A stretch of DNA of 5,668 bases from Bacteroidota bacterium (lineage in GTDB: Bacteria; Bacteroidota; Bacteroidia; M30B66): NCBI GenBank assembly GCA_020438185.1, contig JAGQVC010000131.1:1-5668 (forward strand), given 5' to 3'. Numbering within the stretch: position 1 is the stretch's first letter; each line of letters opens with the position of its first letter. Both the position numbers and the translations under genes were made by a program. The notes under the pieces were generated by a model. The model ran no database searches and had not been told where the DNA came from. It was given only the letters and a program-made list of their open reading frames with translations. This document shows, piece after piece, positions 1-5,565 of the stretch.

Positions 1-270
1 AAAAATTCACTCGAAATTGAAAGAGTATATGTTTTGAAGGAATTTCATGGAATGCATGTAGGGCGGAAGTTATTGGAAAAGGCTATTGAATTGGCAAATA
101 GTCAGAATTCAGAGTTTGTGTGGTTGGGAGTATGGGAAAAGAATCACAAAGCGATTAGATTTTACGAAAAAAATGGGTTTAAACCTTTTGACAAACATAT
201 CTTTAGGTTAGGTGAAGATGAGCAGACCGATATCATGATGAAATTGGATCTTCGAGGAAGTAAGGTGTAA
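1..270 (+). CDS. GNAT family N-acetyltransferase, C-terminal part (5' end outside window)
   Basis: The frame is open from the first base and ends with TAA at 268-270, giving 89 visible residues; the true start lies upstream. The visible part carries the second half of a GNAT fold. It begins with the beta4 strand (ERVYVL), followed by the acetyl-CoA pyrophosphate-binding loop and helix in the form HGMHVGRKLLEKAIELA, a variant of the usual Q/R-x-x-G-x-G/A motif. Next come the beta5 strand (FVWLGVWE) and the typical NHKAIRFYEKNGF segment, in which Asn and Tyr usually line the CoA site. The DEQTDIMMKLDL tail resembles PaiA-like or ribosomal-protein-type GNATs often found in Bacteroidota. The family transfers an acetyl group from acetyl-CoA to an amine; the acceptor cannot be told from this fragment. 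The TTG at 34 is an internal Leu codon in the beta4 strand, not a start. Family assignment is firm, substrate unknown. Confidence 0.9.
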   Translation, partial: KNSLEIERVYVLKEFHGMHVGRKLLEKAIELANSQNSEFVWLGVWEKNHKAIRFYEKNGFKPFDKHIFRLGEDEQTDIMMKLDLRGSKV

Positions 271-397
271 ATCTTAGCAATTGAGATTTTAACCAATTTT
301 ACTGTAATTTTTTAAAGCACTTATAATAAGCCCATTACAGCAATAGGCAAAGCTGTTTTAATTCAACTCATTCATTCCAAATTCAGGCGTGTAGCGG

Positions 398-405
398 TAT
401 ATTCG
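398..405 (+). promoter_or_regulatory. Possible -7 box (TATATTCG) of the propeller gene
   Basis: TATATTCG differs by one base from the Bacteroidota -7 consensus TAnnTTTG and is followed by CAAT and then the ATG at 410. No TTG is found at the expected -33 distance, and the box is so close to the ATG that it would give an almost leaderless transcript. A very similar string, TATTTTCGCAAT, precedes the uspA-like gene. This is a weak call, based on resemblance only. Confidence 0.25.
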
Positions 406-409
406 CAAT

Positions 410-2176
410 ATGAAGAATTTTCTTGTTTTATGTGTTTTGCTTCCACTATTAGCAAATGCGCAGAACCCCTCATTTGAATGGGTCAGAGGTTTTCAGATTA
501 CCGGAACGAATCTAAATTTCTCGAGTATCGAAGATGTAGCAGTTGACGGTGAGGGCAATGTTATTTCGACCGGATATTTTCGGGGCAACAATATTGATTT
601 TGATGGTTTCCCATCGGGTGTGGAGAACGCTAATCTTAGCACCGGAACTGTTCAGTCCGGATTCGTTCAGAAAATGGATGCCGATGGTACGTTTTTGTGG
701 GCATATAAAATTGGCAGCGGAAGTACGGTTAGAGTTTTTACAATGGATTTAGATGCTGCAGGCAATATTTACTGCGCAGGGTATTTTTTAGGGACAAACG
801 ATTTTGATTCCGGCGAGGGTGTTGCGGAGCTCACGTCCCTGGAAGGGGCAGATGCTTTTGTTTTGAAGCTGAACGCCGACGGCACATTTGCCTGGGTTAA
901 ACAAATAGGCGGCTCGGGAGGAATTTCGGTTTTTTGCCTTGCGCTTGACGGGACTGAGGATATTACACTTACGGGTGTGTTTGGGGACACGGTTGATTTT
1001 GATCCGGGACCTGGCGTTTCGGAGCTAACATCAATAAGCTACTCAGATATTTTTATTACCAAGCTGGACTCCGATGGTAATTTTGTGTGGGCTAAGCAAA
1101 TTGGAAGCACAGTTGAAGGGAGCGGGCAGGAAGAGGAATTGGAGCATGCGGTTGATGGAGAGGGCAATATTTTAATTACAGGTTGGTTTTATTCAACACT
1201 TGATTTTGACCCGGGTCCTGAAGAATTCAATCTAACTAATACAGGAGCGCCAGACCTTTTTGTGTTGAAGCTTAGCCCCGATGGAAATTTCGTTTGGGTT
1301 AAACAAGCTTCATCGAGCACCACCAGTGGACAAGTAACAGGTGAAGGAATTGATGCTGATGCCGAAAACAATGTGTACATCTCAGGCACATTTTCTTCGT
1401 ACATTGATTTTAATCCAGGTGAGGGAATTACGCAATTAAACGGAGGCAATGGTGATGCATTCGTTCTTAAGCTTGATGCAAACGGAGAGTTTGTATGGGT
1501 TCGTGAAATTGATGGTCTTTATGATATTCACTCAAACGGAATTGCCGTAGCTGCAGACGGGACCAGCTACTCAACCGGTGGATTCATAAACACATCTGAT
1601 TTTGATGGCGGCACAGGCACATTCACTTTGTCTTCGGGCAGCCTTAATTCCAGAGATGCCTATGTTCTTAAACTCGATGCAGATGGTAATTTTATCTGGG
1701 CAGGTGACATGGGAAGCGTAGGAGAAGACTATGGTACCGCTATTTATCTGGATAATGACGGAAATATTGCGTGTACAGGGTTTTATTTAGACCCGGGCGA
1801 CAGTTATCCGGAGATGGATTTTGACCCGGGTCCCGGAGAAGCAACCATTGTTTCCCTTGCGCCGGTTCCGGCAGGGCTCTTTGTGTTAAAGCTTAACCAG
1901 GATGGCCTTCCTCTTGGCAATCAGTTTTTGGAAACGAACTCTGGAATTCAAGTGTATCCGAATCCGACTTCGGGTCAAATCAGGATAAATCTCAGTCATT
2001 TTACGGGTACTGTTGTTATTTCTGTATTTGAAATGACAGGCAAACAGGTCCAAATGCAAACGCTTCCTGCGGGATCTGTGGTAAACTGGCAGCTTCCCGA
2101 GCAAAACGGTTTGTATTTAATTCAGGTAAGAGATTCAGAAAACAAAAGCTATAAATCTCTTGTAAGCAGGCATTAA
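410..2176 (+). CDS. Secreted seven-repeat beta-propeller protein with type IX secretion sorting domain
   Basis: The product has 588 residues. Residues 1-17 form a Sec signal peptide (MKNFLVLCVLLPLLANA, likely cut before Q18). Residues about 39-505 contain seven diverged repeats of about 65-73 residues. Each has a D-x-x-G-N strand, a T-G-x-F turn, a DFDPGPG-like loop, an F-V-L-K-L strand, and D-A-D-G-N-F-V-W followed by K-Q-I-G. Trp residues recur at 24, 97, 162, 227, 296, 363 and 430. This matches the SBBP-type beta-propeller repeats common in Bacteroidota. Residues 512-588 are a type A T9SS sorting domain: VYPNPTSG, a middle V-x-x-F-E-M-T-G-K, and a final G-L-Y-L-I-Q-V with a basic tail. Such proteins cross the outer membrane by the Por machinery and are released or anchored to the surface. 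No catalytic motif is visible, so the role may be binding or structural; ligand unknown. ATG 410 is chosen because it starts the signal peptide. The gene stands alone, convergent with the stress-protein gene. Confidence 0.93.
   Translation: MKNFLVLCVLLPLLANAQNPSFEWVRGFQITGTNLNFSSIEDVAVDGEGNVISTGYFRGNNIDFDGFPSGVENANLSTGTVQSGFVQKMDADGTFLWAYKIGSGSTVRVFTMDLDAAGNIYCAGYFLGTNDFDSGEGVAELTSLEGADAFVLKLNADGTFAWVKQIGGSGGISVFCLALDGTEDITLTGVFGDTVDFDPGPGVSELTSISYSDIFITKLDSDGNFVWAKQIGSTVEGSGQEEELEHAVDGEGNILITGWFYSTLDFDPGPEEFNLTNTGAPDLFVLKLSPDGNFVWVKQASSSTTSGQVTGEGIDADAENNVYISGTFSSYIDFNPGEGITQLNGGNGDAFVLKLDANGEFVWVREIDGLYDIHSNGIAVAADGTSYSTGGFINTSDFDGGTGTFTLSSGSLNSRDAYVLKLDADGNFIWAGDMGSVGEDYGTAIYLDNDGNIACTGFYLDPGDSYPEMDFDPGPGEATIVSLAPVPAGLFVLKLNQDGLPLGNQFLETNSGIQVYPNPTSGQIRINLSHFTGTVVISVFEMTGKQVQMQTLPAGSVVNWQLPEQNGLYLIQVRDSENKSYKSLVSRH
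524..1924 (+). repeat. Seven in-frame diverged repeats encoding propeller blades
   Basis: The repeats occupy residues about 39-505 of the secreted protein, with units of about 195-220 bp. Anchor motifs are the DFD-type loops at residues 63, 131, 196, 265, 333, 397 and 470, and the D-G-x-F-x-W turns ending at Trp 97, 162, 227, 296, 363 and 430. The seventh unit ends DGLPLGN and has no Trp. The units are clearly related in protein but diverged in DNA, so this is an old internal duplication rather than a recently expanded, recombining tandem array. Confidence 0.85.
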
Positions 2177-2203
2177 GGCTTCGCGTATCGTCTGTAAATT
2201 ATT

Positions 2204-2220
2204 TTCGGCTTGCAGCCGGA
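2204..2220. terminator. Short hairpin between convergent genes, possible terminator
   Basis: TTCGGCT and AGCCGGA pair around a TGC loop, giving seven pairs with one G-U wobble; the core CGGCT/AGCCG is perfect. It lies 27 bases past the stop of the propeller gene and 79 bases past the stop of the convergent stress-protein gene. Neither strand has a clear T-tract after it, so it is not a classic intrinsic terminator. Its position makes a role in 3'-end formation plausible but unproven. Confidence 0.25.
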
Positions 2221-2299
2221 TGCGAGGTTTCCCCGGCCCGGTTAAATGCGTTAAAACAGATGCGGTTGCTGTATCAAGGGACAGTTTGAAGTGTTGAAA

Positions 2300-3172
2300 T
2301 CAGAAATTACTGAAATTAAACAGGTGTCCTGAAACAGCGTTCGATGTTACTACCGGATGCAAGGTCATAACCGGAATCTGAGCATCATTGGCTATCACAT
2401 TTTGTTCGTAAGGACCAACAATGTAATGTGCCAGTTCTTTTTCCTGGTTGGTCATAATAATGATGAGGTCGGCATTTTCGGCAGCTGCGAAACGAATTGT
2501 TTCTTTCGCAAAATCGCCTTTTCCGGCTTTGTGAACAGTAAACCGGCAACCTTTTGTTTTGAGATAGTTTTCGGCATAAGCCAGATTATTATTCACAGCC
2601 CGGGCTGCAAATTCGTCGCTTTCGTAAGCAACCAGAATTTTAAATTCCGCATCAAACTTTGTGGAAAGTTCGGCTGCCCACATGAGTTTCTGCTTGGTTT
2701 CCTTTGAGAAATCAATCGGCAGAACAATATTCTGATAGCCGTTTTCGCGGATGGGTTTCTTTTGCACAACAACAAATGGCTTTGTTGCATTCAAAATGAC
2801 TTTTAATGCTTTGCTGCCCAGTACTTTCTGCATTCCCAGCACGCCATGCGTTCCCATTACAACCAGAACGGCACTGCGCTGGTCGGCAACCTCACCGATT
2901 GTATCGAAAATATTACCTTTTTCGGCAAGAGCTTCTATTTCAACACCCGAAGCAGCATACTTTGAAATAAGATCATTCAGTTTAACTAAAGCCGCATCCC
3001 GCTCCGAATCAGAATTTTTTCCGCTCCCTACAACATGAAGAATATCCACTTTTTTCCCGAAAATTTGTGCAAGCCGGATGGCATGACGAAGTCCGTTTTC
3101 GGTTGTTTCCGTAAAATCTATCGGAACAAGAATGGTGTCTGAATCGGAAGGACGAATGCTGGATGTTGACAT
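2300..3172 (-). CDS. Universal stress protein, two UspA domains in tandem
   Basis: The product has 290 residues and no signal peptide, so it is cytoplasmic. Domain 1 spans about residues 13-138. It opens with ILVPIDF, whose Asp19 is the usual adenine-contacting residue, and contains MGTHG (106-110) and GS (119-120). These form the ATP-binding loop as G-2x-G-8x-G-S, one residue shorter than the textbook G-2x-G-9x-G-S/T. Domain 2 spans about 146-272. It opens with IVLPIDF, but the loop region reads MTNQEKELAHYIVGPYEQ and lacks the glycine motif, so it probably does not bind ATP. Tandem UspA proteins with one degenerate half are common in Bacteroidota and are linked to stress and growth arrest. 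The last 15 residues or so are not part of either fold. The start is ATG at 3172-3170; the leader ATTCCAGTC has no strong Shine-Dalgarno. The gene is divergent from fic and monocistronic as seen here. The family is certain; the specific stress is unknown. Confidence 0.95.
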   Translation of the reverse strand: MSTSSIRPSDSDTILVPIDFTETTENGLRHAIRLAQIFGKKVDILHVVGSGKNSDSERDAALVKLNDLISKYAASGVEIEALAEKGNIFDTIGEVADQRSAVLVVMGTHGVLGMQKVLGSKALKVILNATKPFVVVQKKPIRENGYQNIVLPIDFSKETKQKLMWAAELSTKFDAEFKILVAYESDEFAARAVNNNLAYAENYLKTKGCRFTVHKAGKGDFAKETIRFAAAENADLIIIMTNQEKELAHYIVGPYEQNVIANDAQIPVMTLHPVVTSNAVSGHLFNFSNF

Positions 3173-3441
3173 GACTGGAATCTTTAGGATTGCGAAAATA
3201 ACAAATCAGAAAATATAGCGAGGTTCAGCAAGTGACTATCCGGCAATTTAACGCAATAACAATTCAGGCGCAACCGGGAATTGATTTCCGGTCAAAAGAA
3301 ACCCCCGGAAGAATGGAAGATCCTATCTGAATTTTCGCGCTGTCTGGTGTAAAAATCCTCTTTGGAAACAATGGTTTTTCAGCTATCTCGGATTCCGTAA
3401 GATTTACTATGCGAATGATTTTGATGCGGAGAATAAAGTTC
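3173..3441. other. Divergent intergenic region without a convincing gene
   Basis: Together with 3442-3501 this forms the 329-base gap between the minus-strand stress-protein gene and the plus-strand fic gene. It must hold the promoters of both. The near part has the TATTTTCG box of the stress gene, and the far end has the fic operator-like palindrome. In between I see a hairpin at 3274-3291 (CCGGGAA, loop TTGA, TTTCCGG, one G-U wobble) with no T-tract. Frames are open on both strands over parts of 3264-3537, but none has a credible start, leader or recognisable protein motif. Confidence 0.5.
3193..3200 (-). promoter_or_regulatory. Possible -7 box (TATTTTCG) of the uspA-like gene
   Basis: Read on the minus strand, TATTTTCG followed by CAAT lies 20 bases before the ATG at 3172. 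It differs by one base from TAnnTTTG. No TTG lies at the usual -33 spacing, so support is limited to the box itself, its sensible distance to the start, and its likeness to the TATATTCGCAAT string before the propeller gene. Confidence 0.3.
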
Positions 3442-3469
3442 ATAATCTCCGCATATATGCGGAGATTAT
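3442..3469. promoter_or_regulatory. Perfect 28-bp palindrome, candidate operator of fic
   Basis: Each arm is ATAATCTCCGCATA or its complement, with the dyad centre between 3455 and 3456; all 14 pairs match. The right arm ends 32 bases before the GTG start of fic. A third copy of the half-site ATGCGGAGA lies at 3424-3432 in the same direction as the right arm (3457-3465). The symmetric form, AT-rich centre and location next to a start codon fit a dimeric DNA-binding protein better than an RNA hairpin. The Fic protein itself ends in a winged helix and is the nearest candidate ligand; that link is inference. Confidence 0.65.
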
Positions 3470-3473
3470 TGCT

Positions 3474-3481
3474 TATATTTA
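3474..3481 (+). promoter_or_regulatory. Possible -7 box (TATATTTA) of fic
   Basis: TATATTTA matches TAnnTTTG except at the last base. It starts 5 bases after the palindrome and 28 bases before the GTG at 3502, a reasonable place for a short leader. If it is the promoter, its -33 region would fall inside the palindrome, so a bound protein would block polymerase. There is no independent -33 TTG to support it. Confidence 0.25.
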
Positions 3482-3501
3482 TCGCAAAAAAATTGTTATC
3501 A

Positions 3502-4599
3502 GTGGCAAAATACATTTACGAACGAAAGAATTGGACTGATTTCACCTGGCGTGAATCGGAAATAAACGCCATATTCGGAGAAGTACGAAACCTTCAGGGT
3601 AGGCTGGTCGGACTGATGAATACTCTGGGCTTTGCAGCCAAAGAGGAAGCAACACTGACAACTTTGACGCTTGATGTTATTAAATCCTCCGAAATAGAAG
3701 GAGAAAAACTTGACTATTATCAAGTTCGTTCATCAATTGCAAGGAGGCTTGGAATTAATATAGCCGGACTTGTAACAGCTCACAGAAATGTGGAAGGTGT
3801 TGTTGAAATGATGCTAGATGCAACTCAGAATTATCAAAACACACTGACAAAAAAGCGTTTATACGGTTGGCATTCGGCATTATTTCCGACAGGGCACAGC
3901 GGTATTCATAAAATAGAAGCTGGACATTATCGAACCGGAGAGATGCTGATAGTTTCAGGAGCAATGGGAAAGGAAAGGGTTCACTACGAAGCTGTTCCTG
4001 CAATACGCGTAAAAGACGAAATGGATAAATTTTTAAAATGGTTCAATGCCGATAACAAAATAGACGCTGTTATAAAATCCGCAATTGCACATTTCTGGTT
4101 TATTATCATTCATCCTTTTGACGATGGTAACGGAAGAATAGCGAGAGCTATTTCAGATTTAATGCTTGCACGAGCTGACAGAACTACAGAACGCTATTAT
4201 AGTATGTCGAGCCAAATATTGGTTGAGCGAAAACAGTATTATGAGGTTTTACAGAAAGTTCAACATAGCAATGGCGACATTACAGAGTGGTTAGATTGGT
4301 TTTTACATTGCCTGAAGAATTCCCTGGTAGCAACAGAAATTACACTGGATAGAATATTTAGAAAAACAGAATTCTGGAGAATTCATGAAAGCACAGAGTT
4401 TAACGAAAGGCAAAGACTGGTGATTAACAAGCTTTTTGATGGATTCGAAGGGAAACTAAAATCATCTAAGTGGGCGAAGATTGCAAAATGTTCACCCGAT
4501 ACGGCCTTACGCGATATTAAAGATTTAATTGACAAAGGAATACTAAGACAAGAGCAACAGGGTGGGCGAAGTACAAATTATGAACTTGCACAATTCTGA
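3502..4599 (+). CDS. Fic family protein (predicted AMP transferase), class II, with C-terminal winged helix
   Basis: I start it at GTG 3502 (365 residues, MAKYIYERKNW), because that is where similarity to the DUF4172-Fic family begins. The upstream in-frame ATG at 3409 would add 31 unrelated residues encoded across the operator palindrome. The N-terminal helical region is residues 2-90 or so and contains SSEIEG (62-67), the S/T-x-x-x-E-G/N inhibitory motif whose Glu blocks productive ATP binding; at the N-terminus this defines class II. The Fic core has HPFDDGNGR at 204-212, a complete H-P-F-x-D/E-G-N-G-R active site with catalytic His204. The flap lies around 141-161. Residues about 302-362 form a winged helix (SKWAKIAKCSPDTALRDIKDLIDKGIL). 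Fic enzymes move AMP from ATP onto Tyr, Ser or Thr of target proteins, and class II members can also AMPylate themselves. The target is unknown. No antitoxin-like partner gene is adjacent, as expected when the inhibitor is built in. Confidence 0.93.
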   Translation: MAKYIYERKNWTDFTWRESEINAIFGEVRNLQGRLVGLMNTLGFAAKEEATLTTLTLDVIKSSEIEGEKLDYYQVRSSIARRLGINIAGLVTAHRNVEGVVEMMLDATQNYQNTLTKKRLYGWHSALFPTGHSGIHKIEAGHYRTGEMLIVSGAMGKERVHYEAVPAIRVKDEMDKFLKWFNADNKIDAVIKSAIAHFWFIIIHPFDDGNGRIARAISDLMLARADRTTERYYSMSSQILVERKQYYEVLQKVQHSNGDITEWLDWFLHCLKNSLVATEITLDRIFRKTEFWRIHESTEFNERQRLVINKLFDGFEGKLKSSKWAKIAKCSPDTALRDIKDLIDKGILRQEQQGGRSTNYELAQF

Positions 4600-4634
4600 A
4601 AGGAAAAGTGCCGCCGGCAGCAAGCTTTCTCAAT

Positions 4635-4650
4635 GTCTGCCTTTGCGGAC
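4635..4650. terminator. Small hairpin after fic, possible terminator
   Basis: GTCTGC and GCGGAC pair (six pairs, one G-U wobble on the plus strand) around a CTTT loop, 35 bases after the fic stop. Outer segments GCTTT (4624-4628) and AAAGC (4652-4656) could extend the stem across an internal bulge. There is no T-run after it on either strand, so the terminator label rests on position and structure only. Confidence 0.25.
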
Positions 4651-4675
4651 TAAAGCAAAATCAAGGTAATTTGGG

Positions 4676-4755
4676 AAGCTAATGTTCAATGGATTTGTTT
4701 GACTGAAAGATTCAAACTCAACAATGCATCAATCAGTAAATTGAAGCATTAGCTT
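4676..4755. repeat. Imperfect inverted repeat, 15/16-bp arms, between convergent genes
   Basis: The left arm AAGCTAATGTTCAAT (4676-4690) and the complement of the right arm at 4740-4755 (AAGCTAATGCTTCAAT) are identical apart from one inserted C. A second nested pairing, ACTGA (4702-4706) with TCAGT (4733-4737), and a short GTTTGA/TCAAAC pair (4697-4702, 4712-4717) lie inside. The element sits in the 220-base gap between fic and the HD gene. No clear target-site duplication flanks it, and there is no T-tract. It could be a folded RNA 3' end, a remnant of a small MITE-like element, or a protein site; the sequence does not decide. Confidence 0.55.
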
Positions 4756-4819
4756 AAATATACAAATTGGTTGCTGATAAATTCCTTACAAACTATATAA
4801 ATCCCTATACTGAAATCTT

Positions 4820-5416
4820 TTACCTGATAGAATTCAGATTGTTGAGCAGCCCGGGCTGGCGTAGATTTTTTGAATAAGCCGTATGGAAGTTGTGGTTCGA
4901 TAAGAATTGAATCTGAATTTGTTTCCATTTTTCCAGATCGCTCAACTCACCCGCAAGAGACATTTCGTTGTAGAGCGTATCAGCTATGGAATCGTAATCA
5001 TCCCTGCCCAGATAATCCAGATCAGCATCACAAACTATTTGTTCAAGTAAATTCTGAGGGTTTTGAGGAATTTTGGTGGCCATGATGCAACCCGTAATTT
5101 GTATAATCACCTCATCACCTAAACCAAACCGCAGAGCTTCCTCACTAAACATTTCTGCCGATTTCGCCTCATGCTCCTTGCGCTGAAACAGGAACCCGAT
5201 ATCGTGATAGAGCGCAGCAATCTTTACAATCTGTAGGGAACTTTCGTCAACCGACTCGGCTTTTGCAATCCGCTCCGCGGCCTCAATCACATCCAGGACA
5301 TGATTCAGACAGTGGTAGGTATAGTTCGGGTTAATTTCGTCTTTAAGGCGTTTAACAACATCCGGATATCTGTCGTTGTAAAAACTTTCAAGTATGGTGG
5401 TTCCGTCCGATTGCAT
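4820..5416 (-). CDS. HD-domain metal-dependent phosphohydrolase
   Basis: From ATG 5416 the product has 198 residues, soluble, with no signal peptide or membrane segment. The HD superfamily signature is complete: YHCLNH (34-39, metal ligand probably His39), LYHDIGF (69-75, His71-Asp72), an accessory HEAKSAE (82-88) and CDADLDYLG (129-137, closing Asp130). The C-terminal LSNHNFHTAYSKNLRQP is typical of the same small family. HD enzymes hydrolyse phosphoester bonds, often in nucleotides, using one or two metal ions; the substrate is not predictable here. The frame is open upstream to a TTG at 5479, which would add 21 residues. I prefer ATG 5416 because it places the first His near residue 35, as I recall for relatives, and because a consensus-like promoter lies just before it. 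The gene is convergent with fic and follows the esterase gene in the same direction, but a terminator-like stem-loop separates them. Confidence 0.85.
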   Translation of the reverse strand: MQSDGTTILESFYNDRYPDVVKRLKDEINPNYTYHCLNHVLDVIEAAERIAKAESVDESSLQIVKIAALYHDIGFLFQRKEHEAKSAEMFSEEALRFGLGDEVIIQITGCIMATKIPQNPQNLLEQIVCDADLDYLGRDDYDSIADTLYNEMSLAGELSDLEKWKQIQIQFLSNHNFHTAYSKNLRQPGLLNNLNSIR

Positions 5417-5421
5417 TTCGA

Positions 5422-5452
5422 CAAATGTAATGGTTTCGTTGGTTTGTGACAA
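5422..5452 (-). promoter_or_regulatory. Candidate Bacteroidota promoter (TTG-N20-TACATTTG) for the HD gene
   Basis: On the minus strand TACATTTG (5429-5422) matches TAnnTTTG exactly, and a TTG lies 20 bases upstream, within the usual -33 to -7 spacing. Only five bases (TCGAA) separate the box from the ATG at 5416, so the transcript would begin at or next to the start codon. If the gene really starts at TTG 5479, this string is coding sequence and the match is chance. Confidence 0.4.
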
Positions 5453-5525
5453 TAAAGCGGATTTGCTAAATAAATTCAAACAATAAAACCCTTTAACGAC
5501 GGAACTTATTGCAGACAGCCAGAAA

Positions 5526-5562
5526 AATTAATTCAAAAAAATAATTTAATCATGAATTAATT
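5526..5562 (-). terminator. AT-rich stem-loop just after the esterase stop
   Basis: AATTAATTCA (5526-5535) and TGAATTAATT (5553-5562) are perfect 10-bp inverted arms around a 17-base loop. On the minus strand the stem begins three bases after the esterase stop codon, and its 3' arm runs directly into TTT before CTGGC, so the descending arm and tail give five consecutive T. Stem stability is low because only one G-C pair is present. Placement favours a terminator or transcript-end hairpin separating the esterase from the HD gene. Confidence 0.4.
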
Positions 5563-5565
5563 AAA

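Noticed and set aside
302..340. CTGTAAT ... ATTACAG inverted repeat after the GNAT gene.
   Set aside because: Only seven paired bases around a 25-base loop; such dyads arise by chance in AT-rich sequence and no T-tract sits beside it.
1886..2104. Antisense open frames inside the propeller gene (769-990, 1189-1449, 1886-2104) and a second plus-strand frame at 543-752.
   Set aside because: They mirror the repeated codons of the real gene; translations carry no motif and the sense frame has clear domain structure throughout.
2357..3038. Plus-strand frames opposite the UspA gene (2357-2707, 2751-3038).
   Set aside because: The minus strand encodes two full UspA domains across the whole stretch, so these are shadows.
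3274..3291. CCGGGAA-TTGA-TTTCCGG hairpin as a terminator or riboswitch piece.
   Set aside because: It lies upstream of the divergent genes with no T-tract and no larger fold around it; on the minus strand one pair is lost.
3285..3539. Plus-strand open frame of about 84 codons overlapping the palindrome, and an open minus-strand frame of 83 codons at 3264-3515.
   Set aside because: The plus frame has no ATG at all, neither frame has a recognisable motif, and both overlap the operator and fic start. They are most likely chance openings.
2596..4858. The 12-bp palindrome CAGCCCGGGCTG occurs at 2596-2607 and again at 4847-4858.
   Set aside because: Both copies lie inside coding sequence in different reading contexts. 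A repeated 12-mer somewhere in a window of this size is about what chance allows, though GC-rich palindromes are rarer here.
2300..5479. UspA, Fic and HD proteins acting as one nucleotide-based stress or defence system.
   Set aside because: All three could handle nucleotides, but they alternate in direction with large gaps and their own putative control sites, so proximity alone does not support a system.
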